Position numbers and translations under genes: made by a program. The notes under the pieces are model-generated. The model was not told the origin of the DNA and did not search any database. It worked only from the letters and a program-made list of their open reading frames with translations. A stretch of DNA of 64,000 nt, taken from the NCBI GenBank assembly GCA_030428885.1, contig JAUIEJ010000009.1:1-64000 (forward strand), read 5' to 3'. This document shows, in pieces, positions 34,729 to 43,694 of this stretch (position 1 is the stretch's first letter; each line of letters begins with the position of its first letter). This stretch comes from Gemmatimonadota bacterium (GTDB lineage: Bacteria; Gemmatimonadota; Gemmatimonadetes; Longimicrobiales; Gaopeijiaceae).

Positions 34729-37359
34729 ATGACGGGGCCCCACCGATTCGACCGGGAGATCGACGAGGAACTGCGCTTCCACCTGGAAGGGCTGGTGGAC
34801 GAACTCGTGGCCGACGGGTGGGACCGGGAGGCGGCCCAGACCGAGGCGTCCCGACGCTTCGGCGACGTGGATCGCTTCCGGGCCGCCTGCCGGTTGGAGC
34901 GGCGCCGCACCGCACGACGAACGAAGAGGAGGGGGACGATGACGACGTGGTGGGTGGACCTCAGGATCGGCGCGAAGGAGTTGGTGCGGGATCGGGGACT
35001 GGCGGTACTGGTGGTGTCGGTCCTGGGACTCGGGGTCGGGTTCGCCACCGCCCTCTTCAGCGCCGTGGACGGCGCATTGCTGCGGGACCTTCCCTACCCG
35101 GCGCCCCACGGTCTCGCGTACGTGTGGCAGAACGACCGGGCCACGGGCACGGAGCGGGAACCGGCCGGGAGCGCCGACTTCTTCGACTTCCGGGAGCGGT
35201 CGCGGAGTTTCGCCGAACTCACCATGTGGTCGTTCGGCCAGGGCAACCTGATCCGGGAAGGAGCCGACCCCGTCCACGTCCGGCTGGCCCGGGTCCGGGC
35301 CGACGTGGACGACGTCCTGGGCGTCTCCCCCGCCCTGGGCAGATTCGTCTCCATGGACGAGGCCGCCGGCGCCGGATCGCCCGTGACCGTCCTGACCTGG
35401 GACTTCTGGCAGGCGGCCTTCGACGGCGACCCCGGCGTGCTGGGCCGGGTGGTCACCCTGGACGGCGTGGGCACCGAAATCGTGGGGGTCATGCCCGATG
35501 GATGGGCCGCGGCCCTCACCCAACCCGCCGACGCCCTGGTGCCCCTCACGGTTCGGGCCACGGAGGCGAACCGGAGCCCTCACGCCTATCTCGTGGCGGG
35601 ACGCCTGGCCGACGGCGTCTCCCTGGAGGGGGCCCGCGGGGAGTTGACCGACATCGCCGCCCAGCTCGAGGCGGAGGTGCCCGAAAACGCCAACCGGGGC
35701 GCTTTCGTGGAGTCGGTGGACGAGTTTCTGAGGGGCGATTCCCGGGGTGTGCTCCTGGCGCTGCTGGGAGCCGTGGGACTTCTGCTGCTCCTGGCCTGCC
35801 TGAACGTGGCCAACCTCCTCGTGGCCCGGTCCATTCGTCGCACCCGGGAAACGGCGGTCCACACCGCCCTCGGCGCCGACGTGGCCCGTACCGCACGCCG
35901 CAATCTGGCCGGGACGGGCCTGCTCATGGCCGGGGCCGCCGTAGTGGCGGTCGCCGTGGCGTCGGCGGCGTTGCGGGTCATGGAGACGCTGGCCCCCGAT
36001 ACCCTGTACGTGCTGGGCGGTCCCCGCCTCAACCTGCCGGTCCTGGTCTTCGCCCTGGCGGTGTGCGGCCTCCTGGCCCTGGCCTTCGGAGCGGTGCCCA
36101 CCCTGGGAGCGCGGCGCCTCGACGTTCAGCGGGCCCTCGGCCACGGGGCCGACGACGCCGGGTGGCGGGGCGTCGCCCTGCGCCGGGGGCTGGTGGTGGC
36201 CCAGGCGGCCCTGGCGTCGGCCCTCCTGGTGGCGGCCCTCCTCCTCACGAGCACGGTGCGCAATCTGACGGGCGTCGACCTGGGGTTCCGCACCGACCGG
36301 GTGCTTCACATGACGTTCACCCTCCCCACCACCCGGTATCCCGTGGACTTCGCGGTGTACCCGAGGCTCCCGGAGCGGCTGACGTTCGTGGGCGAAGCGC
36401 TCCGCCGCATCGGCGAGGTGCCGGGGGTCGAAGCCGTGGCGCTGACCACCAACCATTCGCTGGATCCCGGCTTCACCAACTCCATCTCCATCGAGGGCCG
36501 CCCGCCCGACCCCCAGCGCGGTGAGCCCACCACCCGCATGATCACCCCGGGCTATTTCGAGGTCGCCGGGCTGCGCCTCCTGGACGGCCGCCTCTTCCGG
36601 GACGACGAGGGCGTCGACGCGCCTGGCGTGGTGTTGCTGAACCGCACGGCCGCCGAGGCCTACTTCCCCGACGGCGACGCCCTGGGGGCCCGCATCGGAT
36701 TCTGGGGTCAGGGCTACCGGGAGATCGTGGGCATCGTGGACGACGAACGGGTGGCGGGAGCCAGGGAGGCGGCGCCGCCGGCCTTCTATACCAGCCTCCT
36801 CCAGACGCCGCCGGCCAACGGCCCCCTGCGGATCATGGTGCGAACGCGGGGCGAACCCCTGAACCTGGCCGACGCCGTGCGCCGGGCCCTCTGGTCCGTC
36901 GACCCCGCCCTGGCCATCCGCGACGTCGCGACCATGGACGCCACCCGGGCCGCCCAGCTTCGCCGGGAGCGCTTCACCGCCCTCGTTCTCCAGGTCTTCG
37001 CGGGCATGGCGGGGATGCTGGCCGCCCTGGGCCTCTACGGCGTGGCGAGCCATGCCGTCGCCCGGCGGGCACGGGAGCTCGGGGTCCGCATCGCCCTGGG
37101 GGCCGATCGCCGCGGTCTGGCCTGGATGGTGGTGCGCCAGGGGCTGGCGCCGGTGGCGTTCGGTCTCGCCATGGGACTGCTGGCCGCCCGCCTTTCGGCC
37201 TCGGCCCTCGAAGGGCTGCTCTTCGGGGTCGACCCCGGGGCTCCCCTGCCCTATCTCGGGGCCGCCGGGCTCCTCCTGGCGGCCTCGGTGGCCGCCACCC
37301 TCCTCCCCGCCCGCCGCGCCGCCTCGGTGGAGCCGGCCGCCTTCCTCCGGGACGAGTGA
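34729..37359 (+). CDS. ADOP-type FtsX/MacB permease
   Basis: An 876-residue inner-membrane permease. GAGGAG lies five bases before the ATG. The cytoplasmic prefix (DREIDEELRFHLEGLVDELV, then EAAQTEASRRFGDVDRFRAA) is the permease-prefix domain common in ADOP proteins. The first helix is LAVLVVSVLGLGVGFATALF, followed by a MacB-PCD domain and FtsX helices (LLLLLACLNVANLLVARSIR, RTRETAVHTALGADVARTAR), then a second PCD/FtsX half ending LLPARRAASVEPAAFLRDE. It differs from the 18-24 kb pair in prefix and lacks a tandem partner. A PadR gene follows after seven bases. Confidence 0.9.
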   Translation: MTGPHRFDREIDEELRFHLEGLVDELVADGWDREAAQTEASRRFGDVDRFRAACRLERRRTARRTKRRGTMTTWWVDLRIGAKELVRDRGLAVLVVSVLGLGVGFATALFSAVDGALLRDLPYPAPHGLAYVWQNDRATGTEREPAGSADFFDFRERSRSFAELTMWSFGQGNLIREGADPVHVRLARVRADVDDVLGVSPALGRFVSMDEAAGAGSPVTVLTWDFWQAAFDGDPGVLGRVVTLDGVGTEIVGVMPDGWAAALTQPADALVPLTVRATEANRSPHAYLVAGRLADGVSLEGARGELTDIAAQLEAEVPENANRGAFVESVDEFLRGDSRGVLLALLGAVGLLLLLACLNVANLLVARSIRRTRETAVHTALGADVARTARRNLAGTGLLMAGAAVVAVAVASAALRVMETLAPDTLYVLGGPRLNLPVLVFALAVCGLLALAFGAVPTLGARRLDVQRALGHGADDAGWRGVALRRGLVVAQAALASALLVAALLLTSTVRNLTGVDLGFRTDRVLHMTFTLPTTRYPVDFAVYPRLPERLTFVGEALRRIGEVPGVEAVALTTNHSLDPGFTNSISIEGRPPDPQRGEPTTRMITPGYFEVAGLRLLDGRLFRDDEGVDAPGVVLLNRTAAEAYFPDGDALGARIGFWGQGYREIVGIVDDERVAGAREAAPPAFYTSLLQTPPANGPLRIMVRTRGEPLNLADAVRRALWSVDPALAIRDVATMDATRAAQLRRERFTALVLQVFAGMAGMLAALGLYGVASHAVARRARELGVRIALGADRRGLAWMVVRQGLAPVAFGLAMGLLAARLSASALEGLLFGVDPGAPLPYLGAAGLLLAASVAATLLPARRAASVEPAAFLRDE

Positions 37360-37366
37360 CCCTGCC

Positions 37367-37702
37367 ATGAGCCCCCGCGTCGACGCCTCCTCCCTCTACG
37401 GCACCCTCAACCTCCTCGTCCTCCGGGCCGTGGCCGACGGCCCCCTCCACGGTCTGGCCATCGCCCGGCGCATCGCCGCCGAGAGCGACGACGTGCTCCA
37501 GGTGGAGGAGGGCGCCCTCTACCCCGCCCTCCACCGGCTGGAGGGCGACGGGCTCCTGAGCGCCGAATGGGGCACGTCGGAAAACAACCGTCGGGCCCGC
37601 TTCTACCGCCTCACCGACGCGGGCACGGCCCGTCTGGAAGCCGAGTCGGCCCGCTGGAGGGCCCACGCCCGGGCGGTGGGGCGCCTGCTCTCGCCGGGGT
37701 AG
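37367..37702 (+). CDS. PadR-family transcriptional regulator
   Basis: A 111-residue PadR winged-helix protein: SSLYGTLNLLVLRAVADGPL, HGLAIARRIAAESDDVLQV, EEGALYPALHRLEGDGLLSA and the wing ENNRRARFYRLTDAGTARL. It begins seven bases after the ADOP permease and is surely co-transcribed with it. The order permease-PadR is the reverse of the PadR-permease-permease order at 18-24 kb. It probably represses its own unit through the dyad at 34657-34677. Confidence 0.9.
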   Translation: MSPRVDASSLYGTLNLLVLRAVADGPLHGLAIARRIAAESDDVLQVEEGALYPALHRLEGDGLLSAEWGTSENNRRARFYRLTDAGTARLEAESARWRAHARAVGRLLSPG

Positions 37703-37703
37703 G

Positions 37704-37718
37704 GGGCGCCCCGCGCCC
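37704..37718. terminator. Short GC hairpin between padR and purK
   Basis: GGGCGC (37704-37709) pairs with GCGCCC (37713-37718) over a CCC loop, just past the padR stop and before the purK stop. There is no T-tract. Confidence 0.3.
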
Positions 37719-37729
37719 GCCCACCACGA

Positions 37730-38836
37730 CTAGACCGGTCCCGCCTCGTCCGGACAGGCGGCCTCCACCCGCGCCGCCGCCGCCAGGACGGCGTCCCGGT
37801 CCGGGCCGCTCACGTTCACGTGCCCGATCTTGCGGCCGGGCCGCGGCGCCTTGTCGTAGAGGTGCAGATGGGCCAACGGCTCCCGCAGCACCGCGGCGGC
37901 CGGCGGGAGGGCTCCCAGCAGGTTGACCATCACGGAGTGGCCCACGGCGGCCGTCGAGCCGAGAGGGAGTCCCATGACCGCCCGGACGTGGTTCTCGAAC
38001 TGGCTGGTCACGGCCCCGTCCTGGGTCCAGTGCCCCGAGTTGTGCACCCGGGGCGCCACCTCGTTGGCCCACAGCTCCTCGCCCACCTGAAACAGCTCGA
38101 GGGCCATGACGCCCACGTAGTCCAGATGGGCCATGATGGCCCCGGCGTAGCGTTCCGCCGTGGCCTGGGCCTCGGGCGGGACGTCCACCGCCGGGGCGTC
38201 GGTGCGCACCAGCACGCCCTTGCGGTGGGTGTTCTCCACCAGGGGGTAGAAGGCCGTGGCCCCGTCCCGTCCGCGCACGCCCACGATGGAGAGCTCTCGA
38301 CGGAAGTCCACGAAGCCCTCGAGGATCGACGGCCTCCCGTCCACCGCCTCCCACGCGGCGTCCAGTTCGCCCGAGGCCCGGAGCACCACCTGCCCCTTGC
38401 CGTCGTACCCGAGCCGCCGGGTCTTGAGGACCGCCGGCAGTCCCACGGCCTCCACGGCCGCCGCGAGATCCTCCCGCGTCTCCACCGCCCGCCAGGGCGC
38501 CGCCGGAATCTCCAGGCGCCCGAACCCCTCCTTCTCGTGCTTGCGGTCCCGGGCGAACTCCAGGGCCGCCGGGGGCGGGTGCACCGGGAGGGCCTCGTCG
38601 AGGTAACGCGCCGAGGCGTCGGGCACGTTCTCGAACTCGTACGTCACCACGTCGACCCCGTCGCGGAAGCGCACCAGGGCCTCGGGATCGTCGTACCGGG
38701 CCCGGACGATCTCGCCCAGCCCGTCCACCGGCGCCGGGGAGCGGTACTCCAGGAACCGGAACCGCGCGCCCAGCGGCATCCCGGCGAGGGCCAGCATGCG
38801 ACCGAGCTGCCCCCCGCCGAGAACGCCGATCCTCAC
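37730..38836 (-). CDS. purK: N5-carboxyaminoimidazole ribonucleotide synthase
   Basis: A 368-residue cytoplasmic ATP-grasp enzyme that carboxylates aminoimidazole ribonucleotide with bicarbonate and ATP in purine synthesis. The N-terminal nucleotide fold is [18 protein letters not shown]; the ATP-grasp part has [41 protein letters not shown] and the metal-binding [24 protein letters not shown]. The start is GTG, overlapping the purE stop by four bases. PurE, encoded just upstream, uses its product. Confidence 0.96.
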   Translation of the reverse strand: MRIGVLGGGQLGRMLALAGMPLGARFRFLEYRSPAPVDGLGEIVRARYDDPEALVRFRDGVDVVTYEFENVPDASARYLDEALPVHPPPAALEFARDRKHEKEGFGRLEIPAAPWRAVETREDLAAAVEAVGLPAVLKTRRLGYDGKGQVVLRASGELDAAWEAVDGRPSILEGFVDFRRELSIVGVRGRDGATAFYPLVENTHRKGVLVRTDAPAVDVPPEAQATAERYAGAIMAHLDYVGVMALELFQVGEELWANEVAPRVHNSGHWTQDGAVTSQFENHVRAVMGLPLGSTAAVGHSVMVNLLGALPPAAAVLREPLAHLHLYDKAPRPGRKIGHVNVSGPDRDAVLAAAARVEAACPDEAGPV

Positions 38837-39348
38837 GAGCGCCCCACCCGGGGATCGGGTACGCGGGGGTCCGGATCGTCCAGGACCGCCCGGGTCCGAG
38901 CACCCCGGTACGCCCGCACCGCCTCCCGGATCTCGGGGTGGCGGGTGCCCAGGATCTGAGCCGCCAGGAGTGCCGCGTTCACCGCCCCCGCCCCCCCGAT
39001 GGCCAGGGTGCCCACCGGCACCCCGCCGGGCATCTGGACGATGGAGAGAAGCGAGTCCATGCCCTTGAGGGCCCGGCTCTGCACCGGCACGCCCAGGACG
39101 GGCAGCACCGTCTTGGCCGCCACCATGCCCGGAAGGTGCGCCGCGCCGCCGGCCCCGGCGATGATCACCTCCAGGCCGCGGCCCTCCGCCCCCTCGGCGT
39201 AGTCGAAGAGCAGGTCCGGCGTGCGATGGGCCGACACCACCCGAACCTCGTGGGGCACGCCCAGGGCTTCCAGGGTTTCCACGGCCCGTTCCATGGTCTC
39301 CCAATCGGAGCGGGACCCCATGATGACACCGACGAGAGGCGAAGCCAT
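38833..39348 (-). CDS. purE: N5-carboxyaminoimidazole ribonucleotide mutase
   Basis: A 171-residue class I PurE that rearranges N5-CAIR to CAIR. The conserved motifs are [21 protein letters not shown], the catalytic-loop [34 protein letters not shown] and [22 protein letters not shown]. The length is normal, with a short charged tail. It is the first gene of a purE-purK unit with a GTGA overlap. Confidence 0.97.
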   Translation of the reverse strand: MASPLVGVIMGSRSDWETMERAVETLEALGVPHEVRVVSAHRTPDLLFDYAEGAEGRGLEVIIAGAGGAAHLPGMVAAKTVLPVLGVPVQSRALKGMDSLLSIVQMPGGVPVGTLAIGGAGAVNAALLAAQILGTRHPEIREAVRAYRGARTRAVLDDPDPRVPDPRVGRS

Positions 39349-39423
39349 GCGATGGGGGTCCTCGGCTGCGGGTACGGAAGGGCGGACAGGGAGGGCTGAG
39401 GTTGGCCGACGAGGCGGAAGGGG

Positions 39424-39924
39424 TCAAGCCCCGGAACAGCTCTGGAACGCCGGAAGGTGTTTGTCGAGTGATGCGCGTCGGTTGTTGTCGAACACCCGCG
39501 ACACGTCCCACGGCAGTCCCTGGGCGAGGAGGCGATCGTAGAGAGCCACGTTGGCGATCTCGGCCTCCACCCCCACGGCGCAGGCCGTGGCGGGATCGGC
39601 GAACGCCTCGGCGTCGGAGGGATCGAACGGATCCGCAGGCACGCTCCACCCCCGGGCTTCGAAGAGGCCCGCGATGGACGCCGCGTGCCGGGCCTCGGCC
39701 TCGGCGATGTTGACGAAGGGCAGGATGGCGCCGAAGTCGTCGGTCACCCGCAAGTAGGTCGCGCGGGCTCGGTACTCGTCGACGATGGCGTCGGTGAGGA
39801 CGGTACGAAGGGCGTCGTCGTCGAGGGACGGCGCGGTGGGATCGGTGCCGGAGTCGCAGGCGGCGAAGAGCAGGGTCGTGGCCGCGAACAGGGCGGCATG
39901 GGAACGGCGCGTAGTCGGGATCAT
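39424..39924 (-). CDS. DUF2202 ferritin-like lipoprotein
   Basis: A 166-residue lipoprotein (lipobox LLFAAC). The mature four-helix domain shows ferritin-like di-iron ligands: DAIVDEYRARATYLRV, NIAEAEARHAASIAGLFEAR (E-x-x-x-H) and GVEAEIANVALYDRLL, matching the DUF2202 family. Such proteins may bind iron or act in oxidative defence outside the cytoplasm. It is divergent from the acyl-CoA oxidase gene, with 137 bases between the two starts. Confidence 0.8.
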   Translation of the reverse strand: MIPTTRRSHAALFAATTLLFAACDSGTDPTAPSLDDDALRTVLTDAIVDEYRARATYLRVTDDFGAILPFVNIAEAEARHAASIAGLFEARGWSVPADPFDPSDAEAFADPATACAVGVEAEIANVALYDRLLAQGLPWDVSRVFDNNRRASLDKHLPAFQSCSGA

Positions 39925-40061
39925 GGTCGTGTCCGGTGGCAGGGAGGGCCATCCACCCATGCGATGCCCGTGGGGCGCTCCGCGCTAAATCGCCGCCTCG
40001 CCGGAACGCGCTCCGCGTCGACGCCGTATCTTCACGGACACACCCCCCACCGGATTCCGTC

Positions 40062-42392
40062 ATGAGCGACACCGTCCACGTTCCCCGGGACGCCCACTGG
40101 CCCGACGATCGCCCCAGCCTCCTCCCCGTCCTTCCCCTGGTCCACGTGGCGTGGTCCGACGGAATCCTCACGGCGGGAGAACGCCGGGTCTTTCGCGAGC
40201 TGATCCTGGAGAGCCCGGCCCTCGACGCCGCCGACCGGCGCTCCCTCGAGCCCTGGCTCGACCCCGAGTCGCCCCCCTCGCCCACGGCCGTCTGGGGCCT
40301 CCGGGAGCGGATCCGTGATCTGGCCCAACCCGAGGCCGCCGATTCCATGTCCCTCACCGAACTCGGCTATCACATCGCCCGGGCTTCGGGAGGGCACCGG
40401 CCGTGGCGGGATCCCGACGCACGCCACGCCCTGGCGGCGGCGGAAGCGGCCCTGGGCGTGCTGGGGCGCGAAGCGGTGCGGCGGGTCCTGGCCCCGGTGC
40501 CCCCGCCCGCCGTCCCCTCGGTGGGATCGCTCTTCGACGCCGACCGCATGGCCGAATACCTGAGCCATCCCGAACCCGAGGTGCGGGACACCATCATGGG
40601 ACTCCTCCACGACGAGGTCTTCCGCATGGACGTGGAGGTGGACCGGGTCACCCACCGGGCCCGGGTGCTGGAAGCGGTGCGCCGCCTGGCCCGGGAGGGG
40701 CTCGGCGCCCTGGCCTACCCGAAGGAGTACGGCGGCGCGGCCTCGCCGGCGGCCAGCGTGGCGGCCTTCGAGACCCTGGCCTTCGGCGACCTCTCGGTGG
40801 TGGTGAAGTACGGCGTCCAGTTCGGCCTCTTCGGCGGCAGCGTGCTCCAGCTCGGCACCCGGAAGCACCACGACCGGCTGCTGCGGGACATCGGGTCGCT
40901 GGAACTGCCGGGCTGCTACGCCATGACGGAGATCGGCCACGGATCCAACGTGCGGGATCTGGAGACCCGGGCCACGTACGACCCGGACCTCGACGGATTC
41001 CGGATCCACACGCCCCACGACGGGGCCGGAAAGGAGTGGATCGGCAACGCGGCGCTCCACGGACGCATGGCCACCGTCTTCGCCCAACTCGAAGTGGACG
41101 GCGAACCCCATGGAGTCCACGCCTTCCTCGTGCCCATCCGGGGCGACGACGGCGCCGTGCTTCCGGGTGTCCGCATCGAGGACAGCGGTCCGAAGGAGGG
41201 CCTCAACGGCGTGGACAACGGGCGCATCTGGTTCACCGACGTCACCGTGCCCCGGGACGCCCTTCTCGACCGCTTCGCCTCGGTCACCCCCGAGGGGCGG
41301 TACGAGAGCCCCATTCCGTCGGCCGGGCGCCGCTTCTTCACCATGCTGGGCACCCTGGTCGCCGGGAGGATCAGCATCGCCGCCGCGTCGGTGAGCGTGG
41401 CCAAGACGGCCCTCACCATCGGTGTGCGCTACTCGGCCCGGCGCCTCCAGTTCGGCCCCGAGGGCCATCCCGAAGTCCCGATCCTGGACTACACCACCCA
41501 GCGGCGCCTCCTCCTGCCCCGACTGGCCGCCACCTACGCCCATCACTTCGCCGTCCGCGACCTGGTGGAGCGCTACGACCGGATCCTCACGGGTGCGGGC
41601 GACGAAGTGGACACCCGGGAACTCGAGGTTCGGGCCGCCGGGCTGAAGTCGCTGGCGTCGTGGCACACCCTGGACACCCTCCAGGCCGTGCGGGAGTCCA
41701 TGGGAGGGCGGGGGTATCACGCCGAGAACCGCATCGGGCGCATGAAGGCCGACGCCGACATCTTCGCCACCTTCGAGGGCGCCAACGTGGTGCTGCTCCA
41801 GCTCGTGGCCAAGGGTCTCCTGACCCGGTTCCGGGAGGAGATGGGCGATCTGCGGCTCTGGGACGCCGTGAAGTACCTGGCCGACCGGGCCCAGACCCGG
41901 GTGGCGGAGTTGAACCCCGTGATCGTGCGGCGCCACGACGAGGAGCACCTCCGGGATCCCGACTTCCATCTGGCGGCCTTCCGCTACCGGGAAGAGCGCC
42001 TGCTGGGCTCGGCGGCCCGGCGTCTCAAGGCCCGCATCGACGACGGCATGGAGTCGTTCCAGGCCATGAACGAGGTCCAGGACCACCTGGTGACCCTGGC
42101 CCGAGCCCACACCGAGCGCCTGCTCCTGGAGGCGTTCGTCCAGGGGGTGACCCGGGCGCCCACGCCAGGCATCTCCGAGACGCTTCGCACCCTGTCGTCT
42201 CTCTTCGCCCTGGAGCGATTGGAGGCGGATCGGGCGTGGTTCCTGGAAGCCGGATACTTCGAGCCGGCGAAGAGCGAGGCGATCCGGGCCCAGGTCAACG
42301 CACTCTGCGCCGATGTGGCCGAACAGGCCGAACTGCTTGTCGACGCCTTCGCCATTCCCGACGAGGTGCTCCGGGCTCCGGCCGCGCTCTGA
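40062..42392 (+). CDS. Acyl-CoA oxidase/dehydrogenase-family protein with TerB-like N-terminus
   Basis: A 776-residue cytoplasmic flavoenzyme. Residues about 18-90 look like a TerB-type helical domain (LLPVLPLVHVAWSDGILTAG, then ERRVFRELILESPALDAADR). The oxidase fold follows from about residue 150: GLGALAYPKEYGGAASPAAS, ELPGCYAMTEIGHGSNVRDL, KEWIGNAALHGRMATVFAQL, SARRLQFGPEGHPEVPILDY, and the catalytic-base region DIFATFEGANVVLLQLVAKG (Glu572). The C-terminal helical domain is complete, so the length of about 780 fits a two-domain ACOX plus an extra N-terminus. Its role is presumably the first oxidation step of fatty acyl-CoA breakdown. CGTATCTTC lies 36 bases upstream of the ATG. Confidence 0.85.
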   Translation: MSDTVHVPRDAHWPDDRPSLLPVLPLVHVAWSDGILTAGERRVFRELILESPALDAADRRSLEPWLDPESPPSPTAVWGLRERIRDLAQPEAADSMSLTELGYHIARASGGHRPWRDPDARHALAAAEAALGVLGREAVRRVLAPVPPPAVPSVGSLFDADRMAEYLSHPEPEVRDTIMGLLHDEVFRMDVEVDRVTHRARVLEAVRRLAREGLGALAYPKEYGGAASPAASVAAFETLAFGDLSVVVKYGVQFGLFGGSVLQLGTRKHHDRLLRDIGSLELPGCYAMTEIGHGSNVRDLETRATYDPDLDGFRIHTPHDGAGKEWIGNAALHGRMATVFAQLEVDGEPHGVHAFLVPIRGDDGAVLPGVRIEDSGPKEGLNGVDNGRIWFTDVTVPRDALLDRFASVTPEGRYESPIPSAGRRFFTMLGTLVAGRISIAAASVSVAKTALTIGVRYSARRLQFGPEGHPEVPILDYTTQRRLLLPRLAATYAHHFAVRDLVERYDRILTGAGDEVDTRELEVRAAGLKSLASWHTLDTLQAVRESMGGRGYHAENRIGRMKADADIFATFEGANVVLLQLVAKGLLTRFREEMGDLRLWDAVKYLADRAQTRVAELNPVIVRRHDEEHLRDPDFHLAAFRYREERLLGSAARRLKARIDDGMESFQAMNEVQDHLVTLARAHTERLLLEAFVQGVTRAPTPGISETLRTLSSLFALERLEADRAWFLEAGYFEPAKSEAIRAQVNALCADVAEQAELLVDAFAIPDEVLRAPAAL

Positions 42393-42623
42393 CCCTTCCC
42401 CGGGGTGGTCCGGGACGACCCATCGCAGGACTACAAGAACCCGCCCCGGGTGCCGACAATCGTACCCGGAACCAGGTCCGAACTGCTCACTGCGTTCGGA
42501 ACGTTCAAAAACACTTGTTGTGTTCGAACGGGGACCGTCTCCAGATTTGAGTGAGACGGATCCGCGTTCCGCGTCGGGTCCACGATTCCGGGTACCGAGC
42601 CCCACCATTCGGAGGAACAGGGG
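42393..42623 (+). promoter_or_regulatory. Palindrome-rich intergenic leader before an outer-membrane protein gene
   Basis: This 231-base gap is more AT-rich than its surroundings. It contains the palindrome GAACGTTC (42499-42506) and the palindrome GTTCGAAC (42522-42529). Between and around them AACAC/GTGTT and CGTTC/GAACG can pair over 42502-42530. A hairpin CCGTCTC/GAGACGG follows (42535-42541 with 42553-42559). GGAGGAACAGGGG precedes the ATG at 42624. No clear -35/-10 pair was found. Confidence 0.45.
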
Positions 42624-43631
42624 ATGCTTGCACGACGTTTCCAGGTGGCCTGCGCCGCGTTGCTCGCGGCCGCGCCCCTCACGGCCCAGCAGGACTACCA
42701 GTGGTCCGACGACCGGCCCGATGCCGTGGCTCCGGCCAGCCTCGTCGGCACTCGCATGCTTCCCGCCGGTTCGGTGGAGCTGCGCTACATCTTCTCGAGC
42801 TCGAGCTTCGCAGGCGTGCAGCTCGGCAACCAGTTGGTGGATGCCGGCTCGGTGCTGGACTTCTACGACACGACCCCGTTCCAGCGGAAGGACCGGACCC
42901 ATCGGGCCGTCCTCATGTTCGGGGCCAGCGAGTCGTTCACGCTCCTCATCGACGCCCACTGGGCCGATCGGTCCCGGGACATCGCCGACGACGACTTCTT
43001 CATCACCACCGAGGCCACGGGTCTCGGTGACGTGACCGTGGAGGGTCTGTTCTCGGTCTGGGAAGGCGACGCCACCCGGGTTCGGGTATCGGCGGGCGCC
43101 GAGGTTCCCGTGGGCAGCACCGACGAGCGGGGGGATCTCCTCACGCTCCAGGATCAGGTGCTTCCCTACGAGATGCAGCCCGGTTCGGGCTCCATCTCCT
43201 TCGTGCCCGGCGTCTCCGGCGAGATGCAGAACGAGTACGGGACCGTAGGCGCCCAGGTGAAGGCCCGCCTCCGCCTCAACGACAACGACCGGGACTACCG
43301 CCTGGGTGACCAGGTGGAAGCCAACGGCTGGGTGGGCTACAAGCTCAACGACTTCTTCGCCCTGACCAGCGGCGTCCGCGCCCTGAGCTGGGGAAGCATC
43401 CAGGGCGTACCCGACGACGTCGACGTGGGCCGTGACCCCGGCGAGGATCCGGTCTTCACCGGTGGAAAGCGGGTCGACATTCCCCTGGGACTGAACGTCT
43501 TCATGCCCGAGGGGCGCCTGACGGGCCACCGGTTCTCGGTGGAATTCGTCTGGCCGGTGCACCAGGATTACGACAACTTCCGGGTCTCCGGCGACTGGGG
43601 CTTCTCGGTGGGTTGGCAGAAGACCTTCTGA
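42624..43631 (+). CDS. Outer-membrane beta-barrel protein (MetA-pathway transporter-like)
   Basis: A 335-residue exported protein whose signal peptide ends at LTAQQ. The rest alternates polar and hydrophobic residues in long strands (AGSVELRYIFSSSSFAGVQL, DVTVEGLFSVWEGDATRVRV, AQVKARLRLNDNDRDYRL, FSVEFVWPVHQDYDNFRVSG) and ends in an aromatic residue (WGFSVGWQKTF), as outer-membrane barrels do. It resembles the putative phenol-degradation MetA-pathway transporter family (PF13557). Cargo is unknown. It has a good GGAGG site and a palindrome-rich leader and is followed by a strong hairpin. Confidence 0.72.
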   Translation: MLARRFQVACAALLAAAPLTAQQDYQWSDDRPDAVAPASLVGTRMLPAGSVELRYIFSSSSFAGVQLGNQLVDAGSVLDFYDTTPFQRKDRTHRAVLMFGASESFTLLIDAHWADRSRDIADDDFFITTEATGLGDVTVEGLFSVWEGDATRVRVSAGAEVPVGSTDERGDLLTLQDQVLPYEMQPGSGSISFVPGVSGEMQNEYGTVGAQVKARLRLNDNDRDYRLGDQVEANGWVGYKLNDFFALTSGVRALSWGSIQGVPDDVDVGRDPGEDPVFTGGKRVDIPLGLNVFMPEGRLTGHRFSVEFVWPVHQDYDNFRVSGDWGFSVGWQKTF

Positions 43632-43652
43632 CGGTCTCTTCGTGCCCGCCCC

Positions 43653-43689
43653 CCGACGGGGCGCCTCCGACTCGGGGGCGCCCCGTCGG
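43653..43689. terminator. Strong bidirectional hairpin between barrel gene and tyrS
   Basis: CCGACGGGGCGCC (43653-43665) pairs perfectly with GGCGCCCCGTCGG (43677-43689), and the loop itself contains CCGA-C-TCGG. It lies 21 bases past one stop and 6 bases before the other, so it can end both convergent transcripts despite lacking a T-tract. Confidence 0.65.
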
Positions 43690-43694
43690 CGCGT

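Noticed and set aside
42499-42529. GAACGTTC/GTTCGAAC as LexA SOS boxes
   Set aside because: Known LexA sites have GAAC-N4-GTTC spacing; these have zero spacing or the reverse order, and the gene is not DNA-repair related.
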